From Casuarina equisetifolia (lineage: Eukaryota; Streptophyta; Magnoliopsida; Fagales; Casuarinaceae): DNA of 64,000 nucleotides. The notes below the pieces were generated by a model, which was not told the DNA's origin, searched no databases, and saw only the letters and a program-made list of their open reading frames with translations. Numbering within the stretch: the first letter of the stretch is position 1; every line of letters starts with the position of its first letter. Positions 22,071 through 34,949 of this stretch are shown piece after piece. The translations under genes and the position numbers were made by a program. The stretch is from NCBI GenBank assembly GCA_028551475.1, contig CM052355.1, positions 744,001-808,000 on the forward strand, given 5' to 3'.

Positions 22071-23387
22071 ATGGGAAGCTCTGTGCATGTCAAAGACGCA
22101 GTCATGGTCGGTCCCTGTGACCCAACTCCAGCTCGTGTTCTTGCTCTTTCGGCTATTGACTCGCAGCTCTTCCTTCGATTTACGATCGAGTATCTCTTGG
22201 TCTTCAGGGCTGGCCCAGGTTTGGATCGCGGTGCCACCACGGCTCGTGTCAAGGCTGCGCTGGGGAAGGTGCTGGTGCCCTATTATCCCTTGGCCGGAAG
22301 AGTCAGGGCTCGCCCGGATGGTTCGTGTCTCGAGGTGGTGTGTCGAGCCCAAGGGGCGTTGTTCATTGAGGCCGCTTCGGATAGATACTCCGCCAGCGAC
22401 TTTGAGAGAGCTCCGAGGTACGTAACCCAGTGGCGGAAGCTGCTGTCCCTCCACGTGGCGGATGTCCTCAAAGGGGCCCCACCTCTCGTGCTGCAACTGA
22501 CGTGGCTGAAGGACGGAGCGGCGGCGGTTGGCATTGGAATCAGTCACTGTCTCTGCGACGGAATCGGCAGTGCTGAGTTTCTCAACTCGTTCGCCGAGTT
22601 GGCTTCCGGGAGACGCGGGCTCGACGAGTTGAAACCTAAGCCAGTCTGGGAACGCCACCTTCTAAACCCCCCGCCGGTACGGCTGCCATGCATTGACTCA
22701 GTGACCCACCCCGAGTTCAACCGAGTCCCGGACCTCTGCGGCTTCATGAACCGCTTCGCAGTCGAGAGACTCACTCCTACTTCAATCACCTTCGATCAAA
22801 GATACCTCAACGAGCTCAAGAATCTAGCCGCCTCCACGAATCGACCCGGCGAGTCATCGTACACATCGTTCGAGGTTCTTTCGGCACACATCTGGAGGAG
22901 TTGGGCTAGATCACTGAACTTACCGTCGAACCAAATTCTGAAGCTCCTTTTCAGTATCAACTTCCGGGGCCGACTCAAGCCGAGTCCACCGCAGGGGTAC
23001 TACGGCAACGCCTTCGTGCTCGGCTGCGCCGAAACCAGCGTTAGAGATCTCGTAGAAAAGTGCTTAGGATACGCGGCGGCGTTGATAAGAACCTCCAAAG
23101 AGAGAGTGGACACCGAGTACGTGAACAGCGTGGTCGAATCGGTGAGCCATTCGTCGGCGGCTCCGGACTCGGTGGGCGTTCTCATCTTGTCCCAGTGGTC
23201 ACGGCTAGGTTTGGAAAAGGTTGACTTCGGCATGGGAACGCCAAGTCACGTGGGACCCATTTGCTGCGACAGATACTGCTTGCTTCTGCCTGTCGCCGAT
23301 CAGAAGAACGCCGTGAAGGTGATGGTGGCGGTGCCTGCAAGTGCCGTTGACAAGTACTATTACTTGGCCACGAGTCTATACTCTTGA
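22071..23387 (+). CDS. BAHD (HXXXD-type) acyl-CoA-dependent acyltransferase
   Basis: One exon encodes 438 residues from the ATG at 22071, the usual BAHD length. The frame stays open upstream to 21858, but the conserved N-terminal strand (SSVHVKDAVMVGPCDPTP) begins here. The catalytic HXXXD is H159-C-L-C-D163. The second hallmark motif, normally DFGWG, reads DFGMG at 385-389. Other family segments include LVPYYPLAGRVR and the FSINFRGRLKP region. BAHD enzymes move acyl groups from CoA thioesters to alcohols or amines in the cytosol, in phenolic, cutin, wax or ester metabolism. The position beside PPR and ABI4 matches Arabidopsis At2g40230, which has no substrate known to me. The coding region is much more GC-rich than its flanks. 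Confidence 0.9.
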   Translation: MGSSVHVKDAVMVGPCDPTPARVLALSAIDSQLFLRFTIEYLLVFRAGPGLDRGATTARVKAALGKVLVPYYPLAGRVRARPDGSCLEVVCRAQGALFIEAASDRYSASDFERAPRYVTQWRKLLSLHVADVLKGAPPLVLQLTWLKDGAAAVGIGISHCLCDGIGSAEFLNSFAELASGRRGLDELKPKPVWERHLLNPPPVRLPCIDSVTHPEFNRVPDLCGFMNRFAVERLTPTSITFDQRYLNELKNLAASTNRPGESSYTSFEVLSAHIWRSWARSLNLPSNQILKLLFSINFRGRLKPSPPQGYYGNAFVLGCAETSVRDLVEKCLGYAAALIRTSKERVDTEYVNSVVESVSHSSAAPDSVGVLILSQWSRLGLEKVDFGMGTPSHVGPICCDRYCLLLPVADQKNAVKVMVAVPASAVDKYYYLATSLYS

Positions 23388-26300
23388 AGAGCACTTAATT
23401 GTACCTTGCCCGTTGACTTTTGCTGCCCGTTTGACTTTACTTTCTTTAATGTAAATTGATTCCTCAAGTCTGGTCCAAGGAAGCAGTAGTTCCATTCCAT
23501 TATTTCTTTGAGCTTTTTATCTCCTTTACAGGGAACGTGGTGGTCACCCCTAATTTTTTTGCGCCTTTTAACGAACAGCTCTTGCGCATTTTTTACTTCA
23601 TAGTCCTGCTTTGTTTATGGTTTCCTCCAACAACTTGTTCATTTGAATAGGCTTCCGCCGGCCAAGTACAATGTTCAAGAGAATCTTGGCTTTGTTTAAT
23701 CGATCCTATGGGCATCCTCGGTGCATTGCCTAGACATTAAGCGGTGAAAAACGCGACCGGTTCATGTGTTTCATGAGTCTGAAAAGTGGGAGGCTTACTC
23801 AAATGCCTTCCATGATTGACACCTTCACAGATATGGTCATGAAAATCCATTTGCTTTAATGGATTTTGAAAGACTAGATTACGTCATTGAAATGGACACT
23901 TTATACTATGCCATCCCTTTGGTGATTCTGCTGCCTCCTCTCTCTCATAGTTTTAAAGCCTAAATATTCTGTTAGGTTCTTTAAGATATCAGCTTCTTGG
24001 AAATGCAAAGATCACCACCTAATTCAACGTTGGGAATGACCAAGCTTCATTTTTTAAAATTGGCATTCTATAGATATAGATATGGACATTTCAACACATA
24101 AATAACATATAATATTAAAATGTTGATGATATAAGATATCATTATTTTTAACATCTTTCATCCTCACAAACACCTAGAAATACCAAAAACTCAGTCCGCC
24201 GAGTATAACTACAAGCAATGGAGTGAAATTCTAGCCCTTTATAACATAGTTTCATAACTTAGGTTCAGGTGTAACCCTCCATTACATATAAACTAGGTCC
24301 TGTAACATGGCTCCTAACCATCATTCATGAACTAGATTCTAATGATCCACTCTGAAAACAATATGTCATGTAAAAATTAATGGTTATTCAAATAACCAAA
24401 TAACTTATAATTAAATGAGATTTAAAGTATATTAACTTGGATTCTAATACTATATTAAAATTTTATCTATAATCTAACTTAAAAGTTAACCAATTAATTG
24501 AGAGGACAATTTTTACATTTAAATTTATCTAAGAATCATTTTTTTTTTTAACTTTTGTCCTTAATAGCTAATATCTTAATTTGGTATCTTATCAATTATC
24601 TTCTTTCAATGATTGAACTGAAAGGAAAACATTGGATTCTTCTAATGATATAATCAATTATGTAGCTGTAAAATTATTACTTAAATCATGATAAATTAAA
24701 TCCAAATTGTACAGATATGCTACCTCTTCATTCTTATCAAGAAGCCAATACATTGTATCCAGTCTAACACATGAATCCAACCACCGTCATTGCAACGAAG
24801 GTGGGCATTTCTAAAAACCGAATGATTTTCAGAACCACAAGACTACTTAAGCAAGTTGAAATCTTTTTCTCAGGCTCAATCAATTTGTTTAGTTCTTTAT
24901 TATGTACTTCGCATCTCAGTCTATCTGTGAGGAATCAAAATCCTTGAAAGACTGTGCATGCACCAGGACAAGTTTCTCAGGAAAAAAATAAAAATAAAAA
25001 AATCAGCCGCCATTGACGAAGCTTTCACCTTGGGCCGAAAGCATCCAAAGCTGAGGCAATGAAAGCCCTTGAGGTCCTGGAGAAGGTCACAGGATACTGA
25101 AAACAGGGAGGATGAACTTCGATTTGAGGTTTCGGCCCAAAAGAAGTCGACAGGCAAAGGCCGAAACTCCCTCTGGGAAGCTGCTTATTTTGTACAATAA
25201 CGCAGAATCTACGGTTAGATTTGCTCTGGTCATTGGACTTTTCCTTCGCAAAAAGACAGAAAACGAATAGACAGGTCGGGACTCTCGGTGGAATTTTCCT
25301 TGACATTCTCTGTGGTAGTACACATCTACACAAACTCATATCTTGTTCCAGAACATGTTTCAATAAAAAGATAATTGTTTGTAATATGATATCGGAACTT
25401 GTACTTCAAGAGATAACACGTTGTATGCGAAGAGAATGTATTATTCTTATGTTGAAATTGCAATACCTGTTAATTATGAGAAAGAGTATCGAGAATAATA
25501 TGAAGATTATTTTATATTACTTCAATTCTTTTTTAATTCTTTTAAAAACTTCTAAACATAAGGGATGATGTTTTAGAAATGTGTCAGTTTTTTTTATCCT
25601 TTATTTCAATTGCATAATGTTATCTTAGATTCTTATTAATAGTCAGTTTGAAATTGTAGGCATGTCATGTCCTCTCTCCATACTCTCGCCATTTGTGAAG
25701 TATGTAGGGGCCTCAATTTTCTTACACGTAAAATTATTACATATTTCAACTATTGAGTTAAAAGACTTAGGTATAATAATCAATCTTGCCATATTTCATT
25801 TGAATATCATGTCACCTAGATTCCATAAGCTTACGTTTATCACATGCCCCTATAAGCTCATGACAAACCACTATACTTCATATCAATGTCCTAATGGCCC
25901 ACTCTAGGTTAATTCCAATAAATGTCTTTACTCTAGCCCCATACATTTAGACGCCTATTCGGCCCATAATGTTTTCATAGTCAAGCAGTCCTTTCTAATA
26001 GTTGTTTTTCACAAGTTGTTTCTTTCATTATTCAAACTTAAAATGTGAGGCTAACTTTAGTATTATTTGTCATGTAGTCATAAGGGAATTAAGTGCATGT
26101 GTTATAAAAAAATAATATATATATATATTAAAATCTGAACCTAATATAAAAAAAGGAAAAACTTAACTAAGTTTAATGAGTTATATAATTAACTTAACTT
26201 AACTAACTTAACCTAGTATTTTAATTGTAGATTATAGTAACTGAAAGTAGTATCTTAAACCTAGCTTTTTAGTCAAGTTCTTTTACTAATTCCAATTTAT

Positions 26301-26459
26301 TTAGTAAGTTGAGGGCATATCTCATGTTCTTAATTTCTTTTTTTTTTTAATATTACAATATATAAACACAAGACATCAAATCCTAAATCTTATGATTAAA
26401 ATTTTTATTAGCTTACTATTAAACTAGTTAACTAAGTGACATCAATATATTAGCTTATT

Positions 26460-26560
26460 ATATTTCTTTTACATAGAAGTCTTTTTCTTTCTTATAAGTT
26501 GATCTAAAGATATGAAATAAGTTCTCTAACATAATATTATAATTCATGTTTCAAGTGACA
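26460..26560 (+). mobile_element. End of an LTR-like relic with primer-site resemblance
   Basis: A TTTCTTTCTTATAAGTTGAT block is followed by TCTAACATAATATTATAATT and CATGTTTCAAGTGAC, the layout expected where a terminal repeat meets a worn methionine-tRNA primer site. Only this end can be seen. It is broken and old. Confidence 0.25.
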
Positions 26561-29500
26561 TACATCTTTACTCATATATTCAATACTTGGGAGAAACATT
26601 TTAACACTTTTACTGAAATCTAGTATGTGTAACCCGCTATATTCTTTCCATCTCTAATAAATCCATTAATAAAAAATAGATCTTCTTACATACAGTAACG
26701 TGGAGGTTCCAATAGTTGCCAACTAGTAATTTTGAAGTATGTTTAGAATTAAAAACGCATCATGATGGTTGCTGAACAAAACAGCTTAGGGGAAGGGATT
26801 GGAGGCTGCTCTCACGATCTTTAAGGCTATATACACCTCTCTTGAAAAGTTGCTGCTGTGATTGGAGCAGCTGCCCTCCCCACCCTCCAATTCCAACCAA
26901 TACGTATTAATTCCAAAACGGGAAGGCAAAGAACAACAAAAAGTCGCCGAATACTGCGTGAGGAAGCATCATAGCAGAAGTTGTCTCGCTCTACCTCTCT
27001 GTATCCAACTCCAACTTGCGCCTTTTACTGCTCGCCTTTGCGAGTTCCGAGGCTCTGGCTGGCTGGCTGACCACCACATGCGAGCAGCTCCAAACAAATT
27101 CCTCTGGTTCCTCTTGCACAAAGACACGTCGGCTCTTCATGCAATCACTTGCAGGCGTTCCTCTCACGGACCTGCAACTGGGGTCGACCCTATGGTGGTT
27201 GAAAGGGTCATCAATGGCGGGCCGAGATCTCAAAGGACCATCACTTTATAAATTTATTAAAAATTATTAGATAAAAATCTTTAAATAGTATTTACTTGTA
27301 AAAACTAAATAAAAACTACCTCTATATTAGTTTTTACATTAAATTATTAATTTATCTATAATATAATTTCAAATTTTAAGTTAGTTTTCTCAGTTTCTAT
27401 TTAATATTGAACTTTTATAATATATTTGTTGTGTAATAATATTTATTTTACTTCATTCAATCTTGAATGCAAGTTATGCTAGGTGTGGGGAGAGTATTAG
27501 AGATAAAATCCCACATTAAAAACATACAATTTTTAGATAGATTATAAGCTTGTTTTAATAAATATTACAACTTTAATATTTTTAAATAGGTTTCTTTTTT
27601 GTTAGTTAATTTAAGGTTTAACGATTAGTTTTAAAAGATAAACTAGGTTTTTTATTAAAAGAAAAAAACTATGTAAGTGATTCAATGCCAAGCCTGTATC
27701 TTACTTCTGGTTGTAAAAGCGAAAAACGTTTTCATCTTCCTATCATAGAAAGGTTCAAAAGGTTCAAAACAAAGAAAAAAAAAAAAAAAGAGTCGCAATA
27801 ACGTGATCCTTTGCCTGTGTCAGGGCGATGAAAGCAGCACGTCTTTCCTTTGAAGTTAAAACGAATAATCCTTGTCTTGCACTCCTTGCTCTGTTGTGTT
27901 CGTCCTGCACGTGGCAGATGCTCTTCTTGCATGCATAGGCCAGGTAGGAGGGTAGATGAGAATGGGTTTCCCTTCGTTTTCATTTTAATTTCTTTTTCTT
28001 TGTTCTCCTTCGGCTGACTGACCTTCTCCCTCCCACTCTCTCTGAAGTTTGATGGATGAATCTGTCATAAAATACCGATGTTGTTACCGTTCTGCTACCA
28101 TGACACTAAAGTTAGTTCTGATGAGTGTTTTCCAAAAGGTTTTTGTGAGCCCAAAACATTTCACCGTCTTATAATCGGACGTCTTCATTGATTCATGTTC
28201 TCCTTAGTTCCTGAAGTTCAAGTTTCAGCCCTAACAAGCTCATCTTGAGCTCCTTGAACTTACGAGTGAAAACTCAAACTTGGGTGGTGGGGTACTTACT
28301 ATCTTTTTACTATTACGCTAAAATATTAGGTCTAATGGGTGTTCCACAGGAGGTTCTTTTTAGCCTCGAACAGATGCATACAAATTAATAGTTTAACAAA
28401 CTTATTTTCTTGAATAACTAATGAAGTTGATCTTGGGGTTGAATACTGTTTCTTTAAATAAAGAGGGTTTTGAGATATCAAGTGTGAATCTCATGACTTA
28501 AGTCCTACACAATTAATAACCACCTATAGCACCATTGACATATTTATTATCTATACCTACCCATGATTATAAGGATTTTTTTTTTAAAAAAAATCTTATT
28601 TAAATCTAAACAATATAAGACTTACGTGATTCTTCTTTTAACGCATTCGCTTCTCAAATATGGAAGATAGTGTCTCAACTAACGACATGAATATGCACTC
28701 ATAGAACATCGGAGGAAATGGAAGACATTCAAAACTTGGTGAATGTACAAGAGTACAGTGAAAATTGTGAGGGTCGATTTGACTTCTTGACCTTTGGAAA
28801 TTGGAAAAAGAATGGTCGGCCTTAACGAGGGCAAAATGAAGATAATTATTGGTCCGCGGAAAGGGAATGCTTCTTGGAGTTCATCCATTCTTGAAACCAT
28901 GAGGAGAAAATCCAGCCTCTTGTTTCCCACTTTTTCTTGGGGGGTAATTGAAGGACCCCTTTTTTGGCAAATCAAAAAGATTTTCTCAATAGTATATACA
29001 ACTTTCTCAATAGTTTTAACGCAATATATGTACAACTTTTTTAGTAATGTCTTTCTTATTTATTTTTAATTAGATAACAAGAAATTTGAGATGTCTCAAA
29101 ATTTCATTATTTAAGTAAGAACTTCTCAGTATCTCTAATTAAACTACTAAACAAGTTACAAAGAATCAAATACTTAAGTCCATAATCTTTGAATGAAAAT
29201 AATAAAAAATAACTAATTTATAGATTATACTTAGTTGAAATTGAGAGCAGAAAATCTTTATCCTTCTTATTTTTCCTCTATCTAATTTCATTTGACTTGT
29301 AACAATATTGAGTTAAAAAAAATTGTATTCATCCTTGTAAAAGAAATCTATCTTGTATTTTCATATTTAGAGAAATTTGAGAAATTAAAAATGATATATT
29401 TCATACTATTTCAATTTTATTTTAATATTATCTCTATACAAAGAAACTATCATCCTTTTATCAACTTTAGATAATAATATATAATTTTTTTGTCGAAAGG

Positions 29501-30189
29501 ACAGTAGTTTAGTAATTGATTATTGACTATATAACATTTTATATCCTCAAATCTCCTTTACTAAAATAAACAATATAAAAATCTCTAACAGATAGAAAGA
29601 AGTAAACGTTTGATAACAAGGTTATAACAAGAAAAAACAAGGATGGGACATGAACCCTCCAACTTGAAGAGAGACGGCAGCCCCCAGAAATTACAACTTT
29701 CGCAAATACAGGCGCATGGGGATTAGGCATTTCTCTTGCACCAACAAGGAACTTAGATGAACAAGCCATCACAGGGTCCATTCTTCTTGACAAAGCCAGT
29801 TCCTTCACAAGTGACCAAAAAGAAGCGGCCTGGGAAACAGACCAGCATACGCATCTTGGTATTGGCTATGGACGCAGAATCGATCACCAACTCATAAAAG
29901 AACTCAATTCAATTTAAATAATAAAGAAAAACTTATAACCTCCATCAGAAGTTATTTAATTCTCATAAAGTTAGCAGTTTCTTCGAGGTGCTGACATCTT
30001 GGGCTGTATTTATCCAACGTGTTCTATCCTAAGCATTTTGGAAGACACAACACCCATTAAAAATGAGCTTTTGGAACTTCAAACCTGTATATCAAAGAAA
30101 ATTATCGTGACAATCCTGCATCTGATAGAGTTAATTTTCTCGTGTTAATAGCAAAAACTTCTCACTCATTACTTCTTACCAGTTTTCTT

Positions 30190-30262
30190 CTCCTGGGAAC
30201 GGAGAGATTCAAATTGCCTCTCACGTAGCAGAGTTTCCCAATACTACTAAGCTACTTAGATT
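30190..30262 (-). mobile_element. tRNA-derived SINE relic
   Basis: Read on the minus strand, GTAGCTTAGTAGTATTGGG (from about 30255) resembles box A and AATTTGAATCTCTCCG (to about 30200) resembles box B, at plausible spacing. No target-site duplication was identified, so the ends are rough. Confidence 0.35.
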
Positions 30263-30644
30263 TAGACCATATTTTACATTATTCAGATTTTGTTTTAATA
30301 AAAATAGACTTCATTTGTCACAAATTAGTTCTAAAAAGAAATTTTAATTTCTTGAAAATAACCTTTATAAATGGAGCTACATGTGGTAAGAAATTTCAAT
30401 TAAAATTGCCCCCGAAACAATTAGTGTGACTAGACATCTTAGGTAGAACTACGTAATTAAAACTAGACTGTGAATGACATGAAGTCCGAAAGTAAGAATT
30501 TCACAAGGATTTTCTCAGAAATGACATCAAAATCTGACTGAGGATGTAGAAGAAAAGATCAAAAGAAGAAAAAACAGGCAATGATTCCAAATTCCCAAAC
30601 CCATATGCACGAGTCCTTTTGTTTGTTCCCTGCGCAGCAATCGT

Positions 30645-30650
<6 letters not shown>

Positions 30651-30701
<51 letters not shown>
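30651..30701 (+). repeat. CT microsatellite in the ABI4 promoter or leader
   Basis: An uninterrupted CT run of about 51 bases lies 168 bases upstream of the ABI4 start codon. Similar GA/CT tracts occur in plant core promoters. In the frame of ABI4 it would encode alternating Leu-Ser without a stop. Confidence 0.97.
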
Positions 30702-30703
<2 letters not shown>

Positions 30704-30731
30704 TCGAAAATACAAATACACAAAAGAGCAG

Positions 30732-30758
30732 CACCGCCCTCATCCACCATTTATAGAG
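30732..30758 (+). promoter_or_regulatory. CE1-like element and TATA box upstream of ABI4
   Basis: CACCG at 30732-30736 is the coupling-element core bound by ABI4 itself in Arabidopsis. TTTATAGAG at 30750-30758 is a plausible TATA box about 110 bases before the start codon. The closeness of the two suggests possible self-regulation; this is inference from the motif alone. Confidence 0.45.
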
Positions 30759-30868
30759 GTGACATTCAAAACAAGCTCCAGACCCCTCTCTTTCGACTAG
30801 TCAAGAACACTGAACGAGGCGGTCTCCATCGTTTCCCACAGTTTTCACCTTTAAAGCTCGCTCAACCT

Positions 30869-31795
30869 ATGGACGACACCACCCCCACTCCTCACCCTCC
30901 CCAAGAAGGCGACCCTCCCTACCCTTCCATCATCAAAGACAGTGACGGCACCACCGATAACAACAGCAGCTGCACGGACGGCTCCAGCAGTAGCAGCCGG
31001 AAGTGCAAGGGTAAAGGAGGCCCTGACAACAACAAGTTCCGGTACCGTGGCGTGCGGCAGCGCAGCTGGGGCAAATGGGTGGCCGAGATCCGAGAGCCGC
31101 GCAAGCGAACGCGCAAGTGGCTCGGCACCTTCACCACCGCCGAGGACGCTGCTCGTGCCTATGACCGCGCCGCCATCATCCTCTACGGTTCAAGGGCTCA
31201 GCTCAACCTCCAGCCCTCAGGAGGCTCGTCGTCCCACTCCTCCTCCTCCTCCTCCTCCACCACACGCGGTAGCTCTTCCTCTTCCTCCACTCAAACCCTC
31301 CGTCCTCTGCTTCCCCGCCCCTCCGGCTTCAGCTTTACCTTCTCCTCTACGTCTTCTACCCTTCCAATGATAGCCTCGTCGGGCGTCGTGCCTTATGGGA
31401 TTTACCCTAGTGGTAGCTCCTCCGTACTGTCATCCAACAACATGGTACAAAATCCTCAACAACCGGTCCAACAGTTTCAGTTTCATCAGCCATGTGATGG
31501 GACTATCGGTGATGCAGTTGACCGTAGTGAAACAACCTCGTATCCCAACCCTAACCACCATCAGCAGCACCAGAACTACTTGTACAACGATATCAGCTCG
31601 CTCGTCGGCTCCGTGGGTTCGAGCTTATCTCTGTCTACACCACCGCTGGTTGCACCGGTAGCTCCGGATCCGCTCGGGGCGGTCGGACCAGGATCTCCGT
31701 CTATGTGGCCGTTGACGAGTGACGTTGATTATACTACAAGCCTTTGGGACTATGGTGATCCCGAGTTCGGCGATCCTTTCTTGTTTGATTTTTAG
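30869..31795 (+). CDS. ABI4: ABI4, AP2/ERF transcription factor of ABA and sugar signalling
   Basis: One exon encodes 308 residues from the ATG at 30869. A basic lead-in ([20 protein letters not shown]) enters a single AP2 domain at about 57-114, including [20 protein letters not shown] and [20 protein letters not shown]. After it come a serine-rich stretch, the ABI4-specific motif [12 protein letters not shown], a [13 protein letters not shown] motif and an acidic, aromatic C-terminus with SMWPL. All these elements occur in this order in Arabidopsis ABI4 (At2g40220), a nuclear regulator of ABA, sugar and seed responses. The absence of introns also agrees. The frame remains open for 96 codons upstream, but the chosen ATG aligns with known ABI4 proteins. 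Flanking BAHD and RPL41 genes support orthology. Confidence 0.95.
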   Translation: MDDTTPTPHPPQEGDPPYPSIIKDSDGTTDNNSSCTDGSSSSSRKCKGKGGPDNNKFRYRGVRQRSWGKWVAEIREPRKRTRKWLGTFTTAEDAARAYDRAAIILYGSRAQLNLQPSGGSSSHSSSSSSSTTRGSSSSSSTQTLRPLLPRPSGFSFTFSSTSSTLPMIASSGVVPYGIYPSGSSSVLSSNNMVQNPQQPVQQFQFHQPCDGTIGDAVDRSETTSYPNPNHHQQHQNYLYNDISSLVGSVGSSLSLSTPPLVAPVAPDPLGAVGPGSPSMWPLTSDVDYTTSLWDYGDPEFGDPFLFDF

Positions 31796-34700
31796 CTCCG
31801 GTGAAGCTCTGTGCCGCTGTCCGGGAAACAAGGGGATCGCTCAATTTCTTTCAAGGTTTATACGCCGGCTTGCATGCAAGTACTCGAAGTGTTTTTATTC
31901 GACCTACTGTTTCGGTAATTCAGCATCGGTATTTTTCGTTATTAGTTTGGAGGAAACCCTTCTACGAGCTTGGGTTCAGAGTGGGTCTGGTTAGAGCTAT
32001 GGAACTACGTTACGGGTTTGAGATTCGAGGTTGAAGACGAAGACAGAACTACTCATGTTATTGATATACGTGAGGAGCCAATCAATCATCTTACATCTCT
32101 CTGTTGCTTGTGATGTTCTCTACAAGGATAGAGGAGATCTAAAGGTATGGTTGCTTGAATCAGTGTAGGTTTCATTTTATCCAAAAAGGGATTCTTCGTT
32201 CTCACTAAAGGTTACAAGGCTGCTCGATCAGCATGGGGATGACCTTGGCCTTTAAAGAAAGCATATTTTTAAGTAAATTTATAGCTTTATTAGTCAATCT
32301 GATATTAGAAAAAGAACTATATTCTCTTGTCTAGAGCTTCCGTGACAATTTTTTTTCCTTTTTTGGGCTTGATAAAAAGGTTCCAGTTTATTGGAGGCAG
32401 TTGGGTATTGTGATCTGGCTTTGCTCTTTGTTCTGGTTGCTTTGCTTTGAATAAAATTCAGTTCTACCGCCCAACAAAAATCGTTTCGTTTTGCGTTTTA
32501 TTTTGAGAGGGATAGGGGGAAAATTATTGTTGATCATGTTCTAACGTTTATCATAGACTTTAGGTAAATGGGATTTGTGGTATGGGATATCAAACTCATG
32601 ACCTAGGTTTTACGAGTCAAAAGCTAACTATTTGACTGCTAACTACTGCACTATTAGCCTCTTAGGTAGCCAGAAGCCAATTACTGTACTATTGGTCTAA
32701 TGAGCAGATATTGAAAATTGTAAACGGATCGAAAATTAAGTTTCTTCTCTTGAGTTGGGAGGATTAGTGGGGAGCTGAGGTTTTGCCTAAAATGCATGAC
32801 GGAGAATTTTCATGTGCTGATGTTTGCTGCTAACCCATGGCAACTCTACAAATGGCCTTGTTATATTTATATGAGGTCGCATACTAGCAAAGCAACTGAA
32901 TTCACCCACTGATTTTATTTGTTTACCATTCCTGGATGATTTCTTAGAAAGGTGGAGAAGAGAAACTTATTTGAGCTATCAGGATTCCCGGAAAAGTTGT
33001 TTCCTTTACTTAAAGCCCCGGAAAATTCATAGGCATGATTTGAACTTATGAAGCAGTTTTCAGAATACATAAACAGGGATTCCTTATCAATGTTTTGAAA
33101 TCTAGGATCTAGTCCTGAGAACATTCAAATCAAATGCTGAGGTTCCTGGATTGTTTTTTCTTCATGCTTCATCCTGATACTACTCTAAATTGTTTTGAAA
33201 CTTACCCATTTTATCTCCATGAAAACATTCATCTGTTTGTGCTTATGAGAGACGTTTCTTCTCTTAGGTGTCTCTTTGTGCGTTCCTTTTGCCGTCTTCT
33301 GCGTGAGTTTTAACTAAACCCAGTATGGTAACTGATGCCTTTTCATAAAGTGGTCGCCAGAATAGCCATTCTTAGAGTTCGCTCGAACTGACTCGCTGGA
33401 TGCGTTTGTCTTTCAATCACTGCTTTAAAAGAGGCAAAACCAAAAGGAAATTCTTTTGTTGAAGCAAGTCCTTTGTGTTTGGTAGTAACCTTTACCGAAA
33501 AATGTATGTTTACTGACAAGTACTTAGCCCGCCAAAGGATAAGTGCATCATATTATCAATAATTTTGCACAAAGACATGAAGATTCATGCAATTATTTTG
33601 ATCTTAAACTTTAATCTTTCTTCCTTTCTTGTTTATGGTGGAGTTGCTAAAGCACAATGAAGTTTGCTGAATACATTACATTAAAAATACTCACTTCTCA
33701 CTTCCATTAAAAAACCGATTAGAAGTTGTGTTACGTCAAGTTTATGTGCTTTTAGTTTGGAGGTAACAAGAGTGTGATGTGCTAAGTATACAATCCAGTT
33801 ATACGATGCTAAGATTTGGTGGTATAATGGAAAATGTAGGATGGGTCGACCACCTGTTAGTTTAATTTCATCCAAATGCATGAAAATGTGGTATGTGTGC
33901 ATATTTAAGAAAATGTAAAATTAGTGTTTGTAATTGCAAATAAGAAACGACATTATAGATTTTAGTTCAAAGAAAATCATGGCTTCTTCCCAAAGTTCTC
34001 GAGTTGCATAGGATCCCGCGACGAAACTTTCCCATAAAAATGAATTCTAGTTGTTACTCCAAAGGTCACGAGGAATTCAACTAACCCACCTTGTTTTTAT
34101 ATCTTGAGATCCGATGAATCGGAGAAGACATTAAATTTCTCATTTATTATCGTGCATGCATGTTAACTTGGTAGTGATAGGTGACAAAATAAGCATTTAT
34201 GGATGGAGTCACGGGCTTAAAAGGTTTTCTTGCTATAAAGGAGTCATTAAACAAAGCCTTCTTACAATAGAAGATACACTGACTCCACCAGATATCCCCA
34301 AGTGTTGAAGTGAGGAGGTAATCGCCAAAACCAAAAAAGGATTTAACTCAAAAGGATTCGTATGTTGTAGATTTATAACTACGATTATTAAAAATATAAG
34401 ATATTTTTTAACACCATTCTTAACACGTCTTATTACTATTTAATTAAAAATTTTATTCTTTACCAAAACCCAATTCAATAGTAAATGACCTCGTGGACCA
34501 CTACTTGATCATCTTTAATAGACAGAAAGATTTGACATAAATAACAATCTTAATTTTTATTTCTTATTTCACGACATCCCCATTTACCTAATATGGGACA
34601 ATCTTTGAAAACAGAAAAGCACATCTTTATTTTCTATGTTTGGAAACACGGTTGTCCTTGGACACAAACCTATGCCACAGCTTCGGTTCCTCACGCGCTG

Positions 34701-34949
34701 TTTGTGGGAGTAGGCCGTGCTACGATTCCTGTCGTATTGATTGAATCTAGACGACCATGCCCTTAACTGTTACAAAGCTCTGAATTGCAAGTGAAAAGAT
34801 CCAACATACCTTAAAAGTAGCTATCACAGTTCGTGCGGCTCTTCAGAATGCCAGCACTGCCGCCACCAGATCGACCGGGCTCTTCCTCCTCCGCCATCTC
34901 TTGACCGCTGCCCGACGCCCCTGCCCTCAGACCCGTTTTCTTGCTTGCA
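31796..34949. other. Intergenic between ABI4 and the RING-H2 gene
   Basis: The left part is ABI4 3' sequence. A SINE-like relic on the minus strand lies at about 32580-32680. The rest is AT-rich with short open frames lacking domain signatures. The upstream region of the RING gene fills the right end, and I found no clear TATA box there. Confidence 0.55.
32580..32680 (-). mobile_element. tRNA-derived SINE-like relic
   Basis: On the minus strand TAGTGCAGTAGTTAGCAGTC resembles box A, and CATGAGTTTGATATCCCATA further on resembles box B. The spacing is wider than usual, about 60 bases, so this could be another repeat type with a chance match. Confidence 0.28.

Larger units (their letters stand above)
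23388..30868. other. Gene-free stretch of about 7.5 kb before ABI4
   Basis: The sequence is mostly AT-rich with short unrelated open frames. It contains an AT dinucleotide run near 26110-26127, LTR-like relic ends at about 26460-26560 and 27480-27620, and a SINE-like relic on the minus strand at about 30190-30262. The ABI4 promoter with its CT tract is at the right end. The frames at 24921-25363 and 26862-27251 have no recognisable domain. Confidence 0.55.

Noticed and set aside
24921-25363. Overlapping minus-strand frames of 78-112 codons
   Set aside because: No domain signature, and the frames overlap each other on the same strand without conserved character.
26862-27251. A 129-codon plus frame
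   Set aside because: No recognisable family, and the opposite strand is equally open, as expected of locally GC-richer spacer.
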